Part shown: positions 1 through 8,106 of the stretch, one piece after another | Numbering within the stretch: position 1 is the first letter of the stretch | Layout of the letters: the number at the start of each line of letters is the position of its first letter | NCBI RefSeq assembly: GCF_001423845.1 | Contig: NZ_LMPM01000001.1 | Location: 62,001-126,000, forward strand | DNA: 64,000 nt | Reading direction: 5' to 3' | Source of the DNA: Sphingomonas sp. Leaf357 | GTDB taxonomy: Bacteria > Pseudomonadota > Alphaproteobacteria > Sphingomonadales > Sphingomonadaceae | Position numbers and translations under genes: made by a program | The notes under the pieces: generated by a model | Databases searched by the model: none | The model's input: only the letters and a program-made list of their open reading frames with translations | Told to the model about the DNA's origin: nothing

Positions 1-230
1 TGAGACAGCAGGGCTTCACCCAGGCGATCGGCGTGATCTCCTTGCCCAACGAATCCTCGATCTCGCTGCACGAGGCGGTCGGTTTCCGGCGGCAGGGCGT
101 GTACCGCGAGATCGGCTACAAGAACGGACGATGGATCGATGTCGGCTTCTGGCAGTGCGAACTCAACCGATCGACCAACCCGCCGACCGAACCCAAGCCG
201 TTCAGCGGCGTCGGCGTGATCCGGGCATGA
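1..230 (+). CDS. GNAT-family N-acetyltransferase, C-terminal part
   Basis: The gene enters from the left edge, in frame from base 3, so only about 75 C-terminal residues are visible. They carry the end of a GNAT fold: NESSISLHEAVGF (the usual N-x-x-S-x-x-L-H-x-x-x-GF motif), then YREIGYKNGRWIDVGFWQ, typical of phosphinothricin or methionine-sulfoximine type acetyltransferases. That group moves acetyl from acetyl-CoA to a small amine in the cytoplasm; the substrate cannot be told from this fragment. Its stop overlaps the next start (ATGA at 227-230), so the two are probably co-transcribed. Confidence 0.85.
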   Translation, partial: RQQGFTQAIGVISLPNESSISLHEAVGFRRQGVYREIGYKNGRWIDVGFWQCELNRSTNPPTEPKPFSGVGVIRA

Positions 231-574
231 CGCCCCCCGACGGCGCAGTGATCGACCCGCCGACCGTCCCGACCACTTTACGCGATGGCGCCGGCGCTCC
301 GGCTCGGCTAGGCGGGCACATGGGTGATCTGGATCGATTGGTACCGTCGGGCATAATCGAGCAGTGGGTGTACCATCTGCGCCGCCAGCGCTCGCGCGCC
401 GCCGACGCGATCTGGCTGATGGACCAGGGGTATACCATGCATGACGGCCAGCACGGCGTGCCGACCCACGACGCGACCGCCCGCTGGCGGTCCGAGCAGG
501 AGGCGGTGATCGCCGAGGTCAACGCGCTGCTGGTGCTGTACGACAATATCAATCTGGGCCAGGCCGACGACTGA
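227..574 (+). CDS. Hypothetical protein, 115 aa
   Basis: I do not recognise this protein. It starts at an ATG that overlaps the acetyltransferase stop by four bases, which favours it over the longer in-frame start at 131 lying inside the upstream gene. The product is soluble, with no signal peptide or membrane segment. A proline-rich first third is followed by a charged, probably helical region (residues 45-110) containing WVYHLRRQRSRAADAIWLMDQGY and a Glu/Ala-rich C-terminus. Translational coupling to an acetyltransferase is the only context. Confidence 0.6.
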   Translation: MTPPDGAVIDPPTVPTTLRDGAGAPARLGGHMGDLDRLVPSGIIEQWVYHLRRQRSRAADAIWLMDQGYTMHDGQHGVPTHDATARWRSEQEAVIAEVNALLVLYDNINLGQADD

Positions 575-585
575 GCCGCCGGCGG

Positions 586-1293
586 TCAGTCGCTGACGGT
601 CCAGCCGAGCCTCGGTTCGCGGCCCTTGACCGGCCGGGCGGCGTCCAGCGCCTGCTTATACCGGGTTTGCGGGTCGGATGCTTCCGCCACCCCCGTGCGC
701 CCGACGATCGCGATCGAGGCATAAGGAGCGTCGGTTGAGCCACGCGACTGGGCCAGGCTCGCCTGATCCGGACGTGCCGGCAGCGGCACGGGCCGGGGCG
801 GCAGCACCGCGCCGATGCCTGGGCCGGAATAAAAGACCTGCCGGCCATAGCGATCGACATGATGCGCCACGGCCACCCCCGGCTGGCCGCCACCCGTTCC
901 GCCGACCGCGCGCAGCAGTTGGCGCACGTCGGCGGTCGAGCAGGTATAGCGGCGTTTCGACAGGCAGGCGGCGGGCGCGGTCGCGCTGCGGCTCGGCCGG
1001 GCGTAGAGCGTCGCGGAGTTGAGGGCGGAGCTGCGCGTTTCCGATCCGCCGAGCAGTTCGACATAAGCGAAGCCCAATTGGTCCGCGAGTTCGGCCGCGC
1101 GATACACCGCCAGGTCGATCGCCTCGCCCGAGCGGACGCCGGCGACGATGCGATACGTGCCGTCCTTCTGCAGGCTGTCCTTGAAGCCGACGCCGTCCCA
1201 CGCGTTCATCGGGCCATAGAATGGCGGCTCGGCGGCGAGCGCCGCGGTCGATGGGACGGCGGCGAAAAACAGCAGGCAATGCAGCGGACGCAT
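586..1293 (-). CDS. Secreted hypothetical protein, 235 aa
   Basis: A typical signal peptide (MRPLHCLLFFAAVPSTAALA, cleavage near residue 21) sends the product to the periplasm. There is no lipobox Cys at the cleavage site. The mature part contains GTYRIVAGVRSGEAIDLAVYRAAELADQLGF, which resembles sphingomonad and caulobacter envelope proteins (CC0125/CC1285-like) in which a short beta strand is followed by an amphipathic helix of the 'AAELA..LGF' type. Three Cys (about residues 109-118) could form disulphides. It converges with the gene at 227-574. Function unknown. Confidence 0.7.
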   Translation of the reverse strand: MRPLHCLLFFAAVPSTAALAAEPPFYGPMNAWDGVGFKDSLQKDGTYRIVAGVRSGEAIDLAVYRAAELADQLGFAYVELLGGSETRSSALNSATLYARPSRSATAPAACLSKRRYTCSTADVRQLLRAVGGTGGGQPGVAVAHHVDRYGRQVFYSGPGIGAVLPPRPVPLPARPDQASLAQSRGSTDAPYASIAIVGRTGVAEASDPQTRYKQALDAARPVKGREPRLGWTVSD

Positions 1294-1359
1294 GGTCGAT
1301 TCTCCCTGAACCCGAACAGCGCTAGCGGCGCGCGGTTAAAGCGGGCTGACGGGGCGCGG

Positions 1360-2004
1360 TTAACGATCGGTGCCCGACCGCCGCCCGCGATAGGCCGGAA
1401 GCGCGAGGCGGTAGTGGATCGCCGCCGCCCTGAGCGCGAAGCCGGCGGTCGCCGCCACCCCCGCCGCCACCGCGCCCGGTGCACCGAGCAGGAACAGCGT
1501 GACGTACAGCGCGGAGGCCAGCGCGCCGGCGGTGACGTACAGTTCCGGGCGCATCAGGATCGAGGGTTCGCCGGCGAGCACGTCGCGGATGATGCCGCCG
1601 ACGCAGGCCGTGACCACGCCCATCACGAAGGCCGGAACGGGCGGGATGCCGTAGCCCAAGGCCTTGGCCGCGCCGAACACGGCATACGCGGCGAGGCCGA
1701 CCGCATCGAACCAGTCGAGCGCCGCACCCTTCCACCAGCGTTCCGGCGTTGCCCAGATCGCGAACGCCACGATCAGGCAGACCGCCGCCGGGCGGCTGTC
1801 GTGGATCCAGAACACCGGCGCGCCGATCAACAGATCGCGCACCGTGCCGCCACCGACCCCGGTGATCAGCGCGAAGAAAGCGAGCGTGACCATCGTCTGC
1901 CCGCGCTTGGCCGCGGCAAGCCCGCCCGATGCGGCGAACACGGCGAGGCCGGCCATGTCGAGCCAGGGGGCGAATTCGGGGATGACGTGCGCGACGGGGA
2001 TCAT
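1360..2004 (-). CDS. TRIC-type trimeric intracellular cation channel family protein
   Basis: A 214-residue inner-membrane protein made of two tandem three-helix repeats, each with the family signature: GVGGGTVRDLL in the first and CVGGIIRDVLAGE in the second. This is the YicG/YadS (UPF0126) layout. Family members form trimeric, mainly K+-selective channels. The ATG at 2004 is preferred because the family begins just before the first helix; the upstream extension is arginine-rich and unlike the family. The start overlaps the stop of a doubtful upstream frame at 2001-2432. Confidence 0.9.
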   Translation of the reverse strand: MIPVAHVIPEFAPWLDMAGLAVFAASGGLAAAKRGQTMVTLAFFALITGVGGGTVRDLLIGAPVFWIHDSRPAAVCLIVAFAIWATPERWWKGAALDWFDAVGLAAYAVFGAAKALGYGIPPVPAFVMGVVTACVGGIIRDVLAGEPSILMRPELYVTAGALASALYVTLFLLGAPGAVAAGVAATAGFALRAAAIHYRLALPAYRGRRSGTDR

Positions 2005-2432
2005 GACGCCGGGTCTAGCGGGATATCGTCCGGCCCGCCTACGCAAAAAGGGGCCGGCATCGCTGCCGACCCCTCTGTCGCCCCGGTTCCCGTCCGCGCC
2101 GTCCATCCTTCAGGGGGATGGATGGCCGGTTCGGTCGCCCGGGCGGCACGCTCTCCCTTTACCGCGACGCGGCGTCCGGCAGAGCGGTTCGGTCGTCGGG
2201 GGCGGGGGCGACGCGCCTTGCGACGCGTCGGCAACCCCGGATCCCCGGCGGCCGGCAAGGGAATGCGACCGAAACCGCCTTCCATCGCCTTGGCCTGCTC
2301 CGGTACCCGTGGTTCGGCGTTTTCCGAGGAAACCACCGCGCCGACCGGCCCGTCCGCAAACCGACGCTCATCCTTGTCCGCGGGGACACGAGGAGCGCTT
2401 GCCTCCACGCGGGCGGTTTGCCTTGCGGCCAC
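2001..2432 (-). other. Doubtful open frame, possible small basic protein
   Basis: A 143-codon frame from a GTG ends in a TGA that overlaps the TRIC start as ATGA, an arrangement common within operons. The deduced protein is rich in Arg and Pro, has no recognisable domain, and no clear Shine-Dalgarno precedes the GTG. Competing frames on the other strand are open too, as expected at this GC content. I cannot decide between a lineage-specific gene and an upstream leader of the TRIC gene. Confidence 0.25.
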
Positions 2433-2670
2433 CAGCCCTCATCTCGGCGTAACCTGCTGATGTTCCTCGCAGTTTCCTGCAATTCCCGTCTGCCGGCTAC
2501 CCATGGATGGTGTCACCGAATGCGAGTCGCACCAACGGTGAATCAGTGCGGCGCGCCTGTGGATAACGTGGATATCGTGGAGAACTTGAAGCCCGGCCTC
2601 GCCCCCGAGACGGCGCGGTTTGAACCAACCGCCCCGGCCTCGCGTTACCCGCCCACACCGAAGGAGACAC
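2433..2670. promoter_or_regulatory. Intergenic region with a DnaA-box match and two GANTC sites
   Basis: This divergent intergenic region holds a perfect 9-base DnaA box (TTATCCACA on the minus strand, 2558-2566) and two CcrM-type GANTC sites, GAGTC at 2524-2528 and GAATC at 2540-2544. No gene is credible here. A single box is not an origin. The cluster could place the neighbouring OsmC gene under cell-cycle or methylation-linked control, but GANTC sites also occur by chance. Confidence 0.3.
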
Positions 2671-3102
2671 ATGATGACGACGCGCACGGGTTCCGCCCGC
2701 TACGATGGCCTGGGCAAAGACGGCAAGGGCCGTGTCTCGACCCAGTCGGGTGTGCTGAACGACAGCCCCTACGGCTTCGGCACCCGCTTCGAGAACGAGC
2801 CGGGCACCAACCCGGAGGAACTGATCGCGGCGGCGCACGCCAGCTGCTTCACGATGGCGCTGAGCTTCGCGCTGGCCAAGGCCGGCTATAGCGACGGCAC
2901 GCTGGAGACGAGCGCCAAGATCACGCTCGACCAGAAGGATGGCGGGTTCGTCATCACCAAATCCGAACTCGACCTGAAGGCGAGCGTGCCGGGGGTCGAC
3001 GCCGACCAATTCGCCGACATCGCCGCCGATGCCAAGGCCAATTGCCCGGTGTCGAAGGTGCTGAACGCGGAAGTCTCGCTGACACATACGCTGAACGGCT
3101 GA
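2671..3102 (+). CDS. OsmC family peroxiredoxin-like protein
   Basis: A 143-residue cytoplasmic thiol peroxidase of the OsmC/Ohr fold that reduces organic hydroperoxides. Visible features are NPEELIAAAHASCFTMALS, with the first catalytic Cys in the A-x-x-x-C helix, and NCPVSKVLNAEVSL, with the second Cys in the usual NCPVSKxL motif. The ATG at 2671 follows AAGGAG (2661-2666) at good spacing; a second in-frame ATG follows at once. Length and motifs fit OsmC better than Ohr. It is probably an oxidative or osmotic stress gene, though regulation is not visible. Confidence 0.95.
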   Translation: MMTTRTGSARYDGLGKDGKGRVSTQSGVLNDSPYGFGTRFENEPGTNPEELIAAAHASCFTMALSFALAKAGYSDGTLETSAKITLDQKDGGFVITKSELDLKASVPGVDADQFADIAADAKANCPVSKVLNAEVSLTHTLNG

Positions 3103-3206
3103 CCTGTCGGGCGCGTGAACGGGCGGTAGTTTGCGGTTCACGCAACCCCCGGCATCGCCCGATGGTTCTGCCATCACCCAATCCCCAGGAAGAAGTGAGA
3201 GAGACG

Positions 3207-3803
3207 ATGCGCATCACCCTGTTTGCCGCGGCCATCGCGGCGACGATCCTGCCCGCCATTCCGCTGGCCGCACCCGCCGCCGCGCAGACCGTGCAGGGCG
3301 CCAATCGCGAGTATCGCGACGAAGTCCGCGATGCGAAGCGCGATTACCGCCGCGACGTGCGCCGGGCGGATTCGCCGCGCGACGTGCGCAACGCACGCGA
3401 GGATTATCGCGACAACGTACGCGATGCGCGGCAGGACCGTCGCGGCGACATCCGCAATGCCCGCCAGGACAATCGCGATTGGCGACAGTATCGCAACTAC
3501 GACTACAACCGCTTCGAAGGCGGGCAGCGCACCTATTATGCCGACCGCTATTATCGCGACGGCCGATATTACCAGCCGCGTCGTCTGGGCCGAAACGACC
3601 GCATCTATCGCGGCGGGAACGGGCAATATTATTGCCGCCGCAGCGACGGTACGACCGGCCTGATCGTAGGCGGTGTCGCCGGCGGACTGCTCGGCAACCT
3701 ACTGTCGAACGGTCGTTCGAGCACGCTCGGCACGTTGCTCGGTGCTGGCGCGGGCGCGGCGTTGGGAACGTCGATCGATCGTGGCAACGTGACCTGCCGC
3801 TAA
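3207..3803 (+). CDS. Secreted glycine-zipper protein with charged RD-repeat region
   Basis: A 198-residue envelope protein: signal peptide to about residue 27 (ending AAPAAAQ), then a highly charged segment (residues 30-95) of repeated R-D units such as RDDVRDA and NARQD, then a Tyr/Arg-rich segment. The C-terminal glycine-zipper domain runs GGVAGGLLGNLL ... LGAGAGAALG. The block IYRGGNGQYYCRR-DGTTGLIVG recurs almost word for word in the gene at 40939-41505, so the two are paralogues. Glycine-zipper 2TM domains usually associate with membranes; the exact role is unknown. A strong hairpin follows. Confidence 0.85.
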   Translation: MRITLFAAAIAATILPAIPLAAPAAAQTVQGANREYRDEVRDAKRDYRRDVRRADSPRDVRNAREDYRDNVRDARQDRRGDIRNARQDNRDWRQYRNYDYNRFEGGQRTYYADRYYRDGRYYQPRRLGRNDRIYRGGNGQYYCRRSDGTTGLIVGGVAGGLLGNLLSNGRSSTLGTLLGAGAGAALGTSIDRGNVTCR

Positions 3804-3826
3804 GGGTCTAGCCCTACAGGCAAACG

Positions 3827-3859
3827 AAGGCCCCGGCGAGCACATCGCCGGGGCCTTTT
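3827..3859 (+). terminator. Rho-independent terminator hairpin
   Basis: A near-perfect GC stem (AAGGCCCCGGCG / CGCCGGGGCCTT) with a short loop, ending in TTTT. It lies 24 bases after the glycine-zipper gene and 10 bases past the stop of the convergent small membrane gene, so it probably serves both strands. Confidence 0.85.
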
Positions 3860-3868
3860 CATTTGGGA

Positions 3869-4090
3869 TCAGAAGAAGCCGCCGCCGAGCGACAGGCGGA
3901 TCGCGGCGACGATCAGCACCGCGATGTTGAGGTTGCGGCCGGAATTGTGGCTCGACAGCGCACCGATGGCGAGACCGATGACGCCGATGAACACGGCCAG
4001 CCAGTTGAGCCAGCCGAGCAGCGGGATGAGGCCTGGGATCGCGAAAATCAGCGCGACAAGACCGACGAGGATCGAGAGGATGTTCAGCAT
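3869..4090 (-). CDS. Small hydrophobic membrane protein, 73 aa
   Basis: A 73-residue protein with two or three membrane segments: residues 3-25 (LNILSILVGLVALIFAIPG), 27-45 and 54-70, the middle one glycine-rich. It has no catalytic residues and resembles the short DUF-type membrane proteins common in sphingomonads. The start was taken at the ATG directly before the first membrane segment; the upstream extension crosses intergenic repeat sequence. Function unknown. Confidence 0.6.
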   Translation of the reverse strand: MLNILSILVGLVALIFAIPGLIPLLGWLNWLAVFIGVIGLAIGALSSHNSGRNLNIAVLIVAAIRLSLGGGFF

Positions 4091-4449
4091 GTGTATTACA
4101 TATGCGCTACACTTTCGGTGTGCAAGGGGCGAAGTGTCGGCGGTCGGGGGGCCTTTCGATAGCATTCCCGTCATCCTCGCCAAGGCGAGGATCGCGCTTC
4201 TTCCAAGGGCCGATCGACATTCAGCAGTTGGAGTGCATTTTGCTCTCGACATGCCGTCACCTTGGACTTGTTCCGGGGTCGACCGTGCCTCGGACTCAGC
4301 GTTCAATTCACTATTGGTGTCGAAAGCCGCCTGGTGGACCCCGGAACAGGTCCGGGATGACGGCGAGTTGGGGCGGACGGGAACTACGCCGCCAACGCTA
4401 TCTTAACCCGTGTGCGGCATGGCTTCCGGTCATGTACGGGAGTTTTGTA
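4091..4449. repeat. Gene-free interval with composite interspersed repeat
   Basis: No gene is supported here. The outer arms (4168-4200 and 4347-4372) form an inverted pair related to GTCATCCTCGCC ... CCGGGATGACGG. Between them, 4206-4312 closely matches 63891-64000 at the right edge: both begin AGGGCCGATCGACATTCAG and both carry GTTCAATNCACT. This is therefore a dispersed composite repeat. The promoter of the downstream lipoprotein gene must lie in or beside it. Confidence 0.75.
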
Positions 4450-5220
4450 ATGGTTCGTCTGCCGCGCCGGAGCCTTGCCGCTCTGATCCTGCCCGTGGCG
4501 CTGGCCGCGTGTGGCGGTGCCACGCCGGAGCGCAACCTCGATACGCTGGATGCGGAACTGACCGACGGCAATGCCAGCGGCAACACGCGCGATCCGGCGA
4601 TGATGGCGGCGCTGCAGGACCAGATCATGGTCGATCCCGCGCTGGCGGCGCAGGCGAACACCGATGCGGTGCGTCCGCCGGCCCGACCCTATTCGGGCGC
4701 GTTGCCGGCCGACGGCATCGCCGCATCGGGCAAGACCGCGAGCGCGACGACGGGTGCGGCGACCAGCGAGACGTTGAAATCCACACCGGCGGCCAAGGGC
4801 GACTGCCCGAGCTGCGCCGCGGCGCGCGAATCGCTGACGCTCGGCGCGCTGGCATCGCGCCAGAAAGGCGGCGGGCCCTGCGCGGCCAGCCTGCGCTATT
4901 CGACGCACTGGGCGCAGCGCCTGCCGCGCGACCTGCCGCTGTATCCCGACGCGCGTGTCACCGAAGCGGCGGGCAACGATTCCGGCGGCTGCGCGATCCG
5001 CGCGGTGAGCTTCGCCAGTTCGGCACCGCTGCAGAAGGTGCTGGATTATTATTATACCCGCGCCTCGAACGCGGGCTATTCGGCCGAGCATCAGGCCGAT
5101 GGCGGCGAACATGTGCTGGGCGGCACGCGCAAGCGCGACGACGGCGCGTTCGCGGTGTTCCTGACCAGCCGGGGCGATGGCGGCACGGACGTTGATATCG
5201 TGGCGAACCGGGGGATTTGA
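4450..5220 (+). CDS. Lipoprotein of unknown function, 256 aa
   Basis: A lipoprotein signal peptide ends in LAAC-GG, with Cys21 as the likely acylated residue, so the product should sit in the cell envelope. A low-complexity Ala/Thr/Asp linker follows (residues 22-110). The C-terminal domain (about 145-256) contains LPLYPDARVTEAAGND and APLQKVLDYYYTRASNAGYSAEH, a fold seen in unannotated sphingomonad lipoproteins. The start at 4450 follows a CGGGAG ribosome site with 8-base spacing; the ATG at 4432 is an alternative. No enzyme motif is visible. Confidence 0.75.
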   Translation: MVRLPRRSLAALILPVALAACGGATPERNLDTLDAELTDGNASGNTRDPAMMAALQDQIMVDPALAAQANTDAVRPPARPYSGALPADGIAASGKTASATTGAATSETLKSTPAAKGDCPSCAAARESLTLGALASRQKGGGPCAASLRYSTHWAQRLPRDLPLYPDARVTEAAGNDSGGCAIRAVSFASSAPLQKVLDYYYTRASNAGYSAEHQADGGEHVLGGTRKRDDGAFAVFLTSRGDGGTDVDIVANRGI

Positions 5221-5242
5221 GAACAGGAGGTTGGTCTCGATT

Positions 5243-5330
5243 CCCGTCCGTGCTGACTTTGTCGAAGCGCTGCACTTTGTTCGACCGCTGAGAAGAAAGC
5301 AGTCCTTCGACAGGCTCAGGACGAACGGGG
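5243..5330. repeat. Palindromic repeat, GTTCG/TCGAAG family
   Basis: Two inverted arms, CCCGTCCGTGCTGA...GTCGAAG and CTTCGACAGGCTCAGGACG, are separated by a short spacer. The same family recurs at 9546, 12383, 20352, 55724, 58210 and 63601. It lies between the lipoprotein gene and the fluoride channel gene. Confidence 0.85.
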
Positions 5331-5400
5331 TTTTGGGCTGAGGCAGACCAGGATCAACGAACGGTTCTAATCTGGCCCCATCCGCGCTAACGCGGGCGGC

Positions 5401-5778
5401 ATGTATTCCCTCTTCCTTGTCATGGCCGGCGGCGCGGTCGGTTCGGGTGCGCGGTATTTGACCGGGCGCGCGATGTTTGCGCTGCTTGGCCCCGATTACC
5501 CCTGGGGCACGCTGGCGGTCAATCTGATCGGCGGGTTCCTGATGGGCGCATTGGTCGGCACGCTGGCGCGCGCCGCCGGGTCGGGCGAGCAATGGCGACT
5601 GCTTCTCGCGGTCGGGGTGCTTGGCGGCTTCACCACCTTCTCCGCCTTCTCGCTCGACACGGTATCGATGATCGAGCGCGGCGACATCGGCACCGCAGGC
5701 GTCTATGTACTGGCCTCGGTCATCGGATCGTGCGCCGCCTTGTTCGCCGGCCTTACCCTTACGAGAATTGCAGCATGA
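5401..5778 (+). CDS. crcB: CrcB/FluC fluoride ion channel
   Basis: A 125-residue, four-helix inner-membrane protein of the Fluc family, which works as a dual-topology dimer exporting fluoride. The hallmark GGFTTFSAFS (residues 75-84) and the helix-2 motif WGTLAVNLIGGFLMG, with the channel Asn, are both present. A single copy of normal length implies an antiparallel homodimer. The stop overlaps the next start (ATGA, 5775-5778), coupling it to the pseudouridine synthase. I looked for a fluoride riboswitch upstream and did not find one. Confidence 0.97.
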   Translation: MYSLFLVMAGGAVGSGARYLTGRAMFALLGPDYPWGTLAVNLIGGFLMGALVGTLARAAGSGEQWRLLLAVGVLGGFTTFSAFSLDTVSMIERGDIGTAGVYVLASVIGSCAALFAGLTLTRIAA

Positions 5779-6974
5779 GCGACCAGGACGTCCGCACCTT
5801 CAAGGTCGGGGCCGATGACGACGGCATCCGGCTCGATCGCTGGTTCAAGCGCAACCTGCCCGACACCAGCTTCACCAGCGTGGCGATGTGGGCACGCACC
5901 GGGCAGCTGCGGGTCGATGGTGCGCGCGCCACTCCGGGCGACCGCGTGACCGTCGGCCAGTTGATCCGCGTGCCCCCGGCCGAGGCGGTGCGCGAGGATG
6001 CGCCGAAGAAGAAGGAGCGCGTCGAACTTTCCGACGAGCAGAATGCGTACATCCGCGAGATGGTGATCCACCGCGACGCGCAGGCGATCGTGATCAACAA
6101 GCCGCCCGGCCTCGCCACGCAAGGCGGGACCAAGACGACCGAGCATGTCGACGGGCTGCTCGACGGGCTGGAATTCGACGGCGAGAGCCGGCCGAAGCTG
6201 GTCCACCGTCTGGATAAGGATACGAGCGGCGCATTGCTGATCGCGCGCACCACGCGCGCGGCGGCGTACTTCGCCAAGACCTTCTCCTCGCGCACCGCGC
6301 GCAAGACCTATTGGGCGCTCGTCGTCGGCGTGCCGTCGATCGAGGACGGCACGATCGAACTGCCAATCGCCAAGCAGCCCGGCAGCGGCGGCGAGAAGAT
6401 GCATGTCGACGAGAAGGAAGGATCGCCCGCGCGGACGCGATACCGCGTGATCGAGATGGCTGGCACGACCACCGCCTGGCTCGAACTGATCCCCTATACC
6501 GGGCGCACGCACCAGTTGCGCGTGCACCTGGCCGCGATCGGCCACCCGATCGTCGGCGACGGCAAATATGGCGGGCAGGCCGCGTTCCTGACCGGCAATA
6601 TCAGCCGCAAGATGCACCTGCATTCGCGCCGCATTCGCGTCGATCACCCCGACGGCGGCGAGATCGACGTCCAGGCCGAACTGCCGCCGCATTTCGCCGA
6701 GAGTCTGAAACAGCTCGGGTTCGACGAGATGCTAGGCAATACGATGCCGCTCGAAACCCCGCCGCCGCCGAGCAAGGCGGTGAAGAAGCAGCAGGCCAAG
6801 CAGCACGCCAAGACCGTGCGCAAGGAGCGCAAGGGCGAGCGCCGCAACCGCGGCAGCGATGCGGCGACGACGCGTCCGGGGGCTGGCGCCAAGAAACCGG
6901 GGGCGAAAAAGCCCGGACCGAAGCCGCTCGGCGCGAAGAAGCCCGGGCCCAAGAAGCACGCGCCGAGGACGTGA
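5775..6974 (+). CDS. RluC/RluD-type 23S rRNA pseudouridine synthase
   Basis: A 399-residue enzyme that isomerises uridines in RNA. It has an N-terminal S4 RNA-binding region (residues 15-75), then the catalytic domain with HRLDKDTSGALL, whose Asp is the catalytic nucleophile, and IPYTGRTHQLRVHLA near residue 240. The last 70 or so residues are an unstructured basic tail of repeated AKKPG/KPGPK units, which is longer than usual and may add RNA affinity. The ATG overlaps the crcB stop. The family is clear; whether the targets are RluC-like or RluD-like is not. Confidence 0.93.
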   Translation: MSDQDVRTFKVGADDDGIRLDRWFKRNLPDTSFTSVAMWARTGQLRVDGARATPGDRVTVGQLIRVPPAEAVREDAPKKKERVELSDEQNAYIREMVIHRDAQAIVINKPPGLATQGGTKTTEHVDGLLDGLEFDGESRPKLVHRLDKDTSGALLIARTTRAAAYFAKTFSSRTARKTYWALVVGVPSIEDGTIELPIAKQPGSGGEKMHVDEKEGSPARTRYRVIEMAGTTTAWLELIPYTGRTHQLRVHLAAIGHPIVGDGKYGGQAAFLTGNISRKMHLHSRRIRVDHPDGGEIDVQAELPPHFAESLKQLGFDEMLGNTMPLETPPPPSKAVKKQQAKQHAKTVRKERKGERRNRGSDAATTRPGAGAKKPGAKKPGPKPLGAKKPGPKKHAPRT

Positions 6975-7038
6975 CCTCTCCATCCTTCACCGAGGTGTAA
7001 GCGATGCACCCCATCGCGCATCTGATGCGGACATTCCC

Positions 7039-7695
7039 GTGAACAAGCTGGCCCTGTTCGATTGCGACGGCACGTTGGTCGACAGCCAGGCGAACATCTG
7101 TGCCGCGGTCGAGGAGGCGTTCGCGCTGCACGGCGTGGCGATTCCGGAGCGCGCGGCGATCCGGCGCATCGTCGGCCTCAGCCTGGTCGAGGCGATGCGC
7201 GGGTTGCTGCCGGCGGCCGGCGACGCGCAGCACCGCGCGATGGCCGAGGATTACAAGCTGGCCTTCCAGCGCATGCGCGCGACCGGGGCGCTGGCGGACG
7301 AGCCGCTGTTCGAGGGCATGATCGCCGCGCTGGATGCGATCGAAGCGGATGGCTGGGTGCTGGGCGTGGCGACGGGCAAGTCGGATCGCGGCCTCGCGCA
7401 TGTGCTCGACCTGCACGGCATCCGGCAGCGCTTCGTCACGCTGCAGACCGCCGATCGCCACCCGTCCAAGCCGCATCCGTCGATGATCGCACTGGCGATG
7501 GCCGAGGCCGGTGCCACGCCCGAGACCACGGTGATGATCGGCGACACGAGCTACGACATGCTGATGGGCCGCAACGCCGGCACGCGCGCGCTGGGCGTGG
7601 CATGGGGCTATCATCCGGCCGCGGAACTGATCGCCTGCGGTGCGCACGCCGTGGCGGAGCGTGTCGCCGATCTGCCGGGGCTGATGCGGGGATAG
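7039..7695 (+). CDS. HAD-superfamily phosphatase, phosphoglycolate phosphatase-like
   Basis: A 218-residue HAD-IA hydrolase: motif I FDCDGTLVDS with the nucleophile Asp, motif II VATGKSDRG, the motif III Lys around RHPSKPHPSM, and motif IV VMIGDTSYDM. Between motifs I and II lies the small helical cap typical of Gph/PGP-type phosphatases. The start is a GTG at 7039, directly before the first strand. The ATGs upstream are out of frame. The gene follows the pseudouridine synthase by 64 bases, and that pairing is common in sphingomonads. The substrate is not determined. Confidence 0.93.
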   Translation: MNKLALFDCDGTLVDSQANICAAVEEAFALHGVAIPERAAIRRIVGLSLVEAMRGLLPAAGDAQHRAMAEDYKLAFQRMRATGALADEPLFEGMIAALDAIEADGWVLGVATGKSDRGLAHVLDLHGIRQRFVTLQTADRHPSKPHPSMIALAMAEAGATPETTVMIGDTSYDMLMGRNAGTRALGVAWGYHPAAELIACGAHAVAERVADLPGLMRG

Positions 7696-7710
7696 GCGGA
7701 CCAAATATAC

Positions 7711-7817
7711 CGTCATCCTGAACTTGTTTCAGGATCTAGGCGCGGTCATCCGCCTTACGGACATTGTCTTTTTGGTAACTGGCCGCGCATGGATCCTGAA
7801 ACGTGTTCAGGACGACG
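7711..7817. repeat. Palindromic repeat, CATCCTGAAC/GTTCAGGATG family
   Basis: The inverted arms CGTCATCCTGAACTTG and its near complement (GTTCAGGACGACG) enclose about 60 bases. A sister copy lies at 16122-16227 and shares the inner GCGCGGTCATCCG-like block. Confidence 0.85.
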
Positions 7818-7878
7818 AGAGTGTATCCGAGGCGTTTCCACACTTCGCTCTTGCCCACCGCCATTGTAAGGCAACACC

Positions 7879-8100
7879 ATGACCGACCCCGACGCCCTCG
7901 CCCGCAACCGTTATTATGCGATCGTCGCCAGCCGCATCGTGGCCGCCGCCGGGGCGGTGTTCGGGCTGGTGCTGCTCTCGCGCGGGGTGATGTGGGAGCA
8001 GAAGGTGTTGGGCACCGCGATCGTCATCTCGGCGATGATCGTGATGGCGGTAGTGCCGGCGGCGCTGGCGCGGCGCTGGCGCACGCCGCCGCAAGGGTAA
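7879..8100 (+). CDS. Small two-helix membrane protein upstream of ATP12
   Basis: A 73-residue inner-membrane protein with two hydrophobic helices (about residues 15-35 and 42-62) and a basic C-terminus. No domain is recognised. It sits 6 bases before the ATP12 gene on the same strand and is probably co-transcribed with it. Similar short proteins precede ATP12 in related genomes as far as I recall; that point rests on memory, not on this sequence. Confidence 0.7.
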   Translation: MTDPDALARNRYYAIVASRIVAAAGAVFGLVLLSRGVMWEQKVLGTAIVISAMIVMAVVPAALARRWRTPPQG

Positions 8101-8106
8101 GCGACG

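Noticed and set aside
2558..2566. DnaA box as a sign of a replication origin
   Set aside because: Only a single perfect box is present here and another at 57183. There is no cluster, AT-rich unwinding region, or origin-associated gene set.
2118..2891. A 257-codon plus-strand frame overlapping the OsmC gene
   Set aside because: It runs out of frame through OsmC, has no domain, and reads as a high-GC shadow.
5331..5400. Possible fluoride riboswitch upstream of crcB
   Set aside because: The short gap is partly a palindromic repeat and lacks the conserved pseudoknot segments of the crcB motif.
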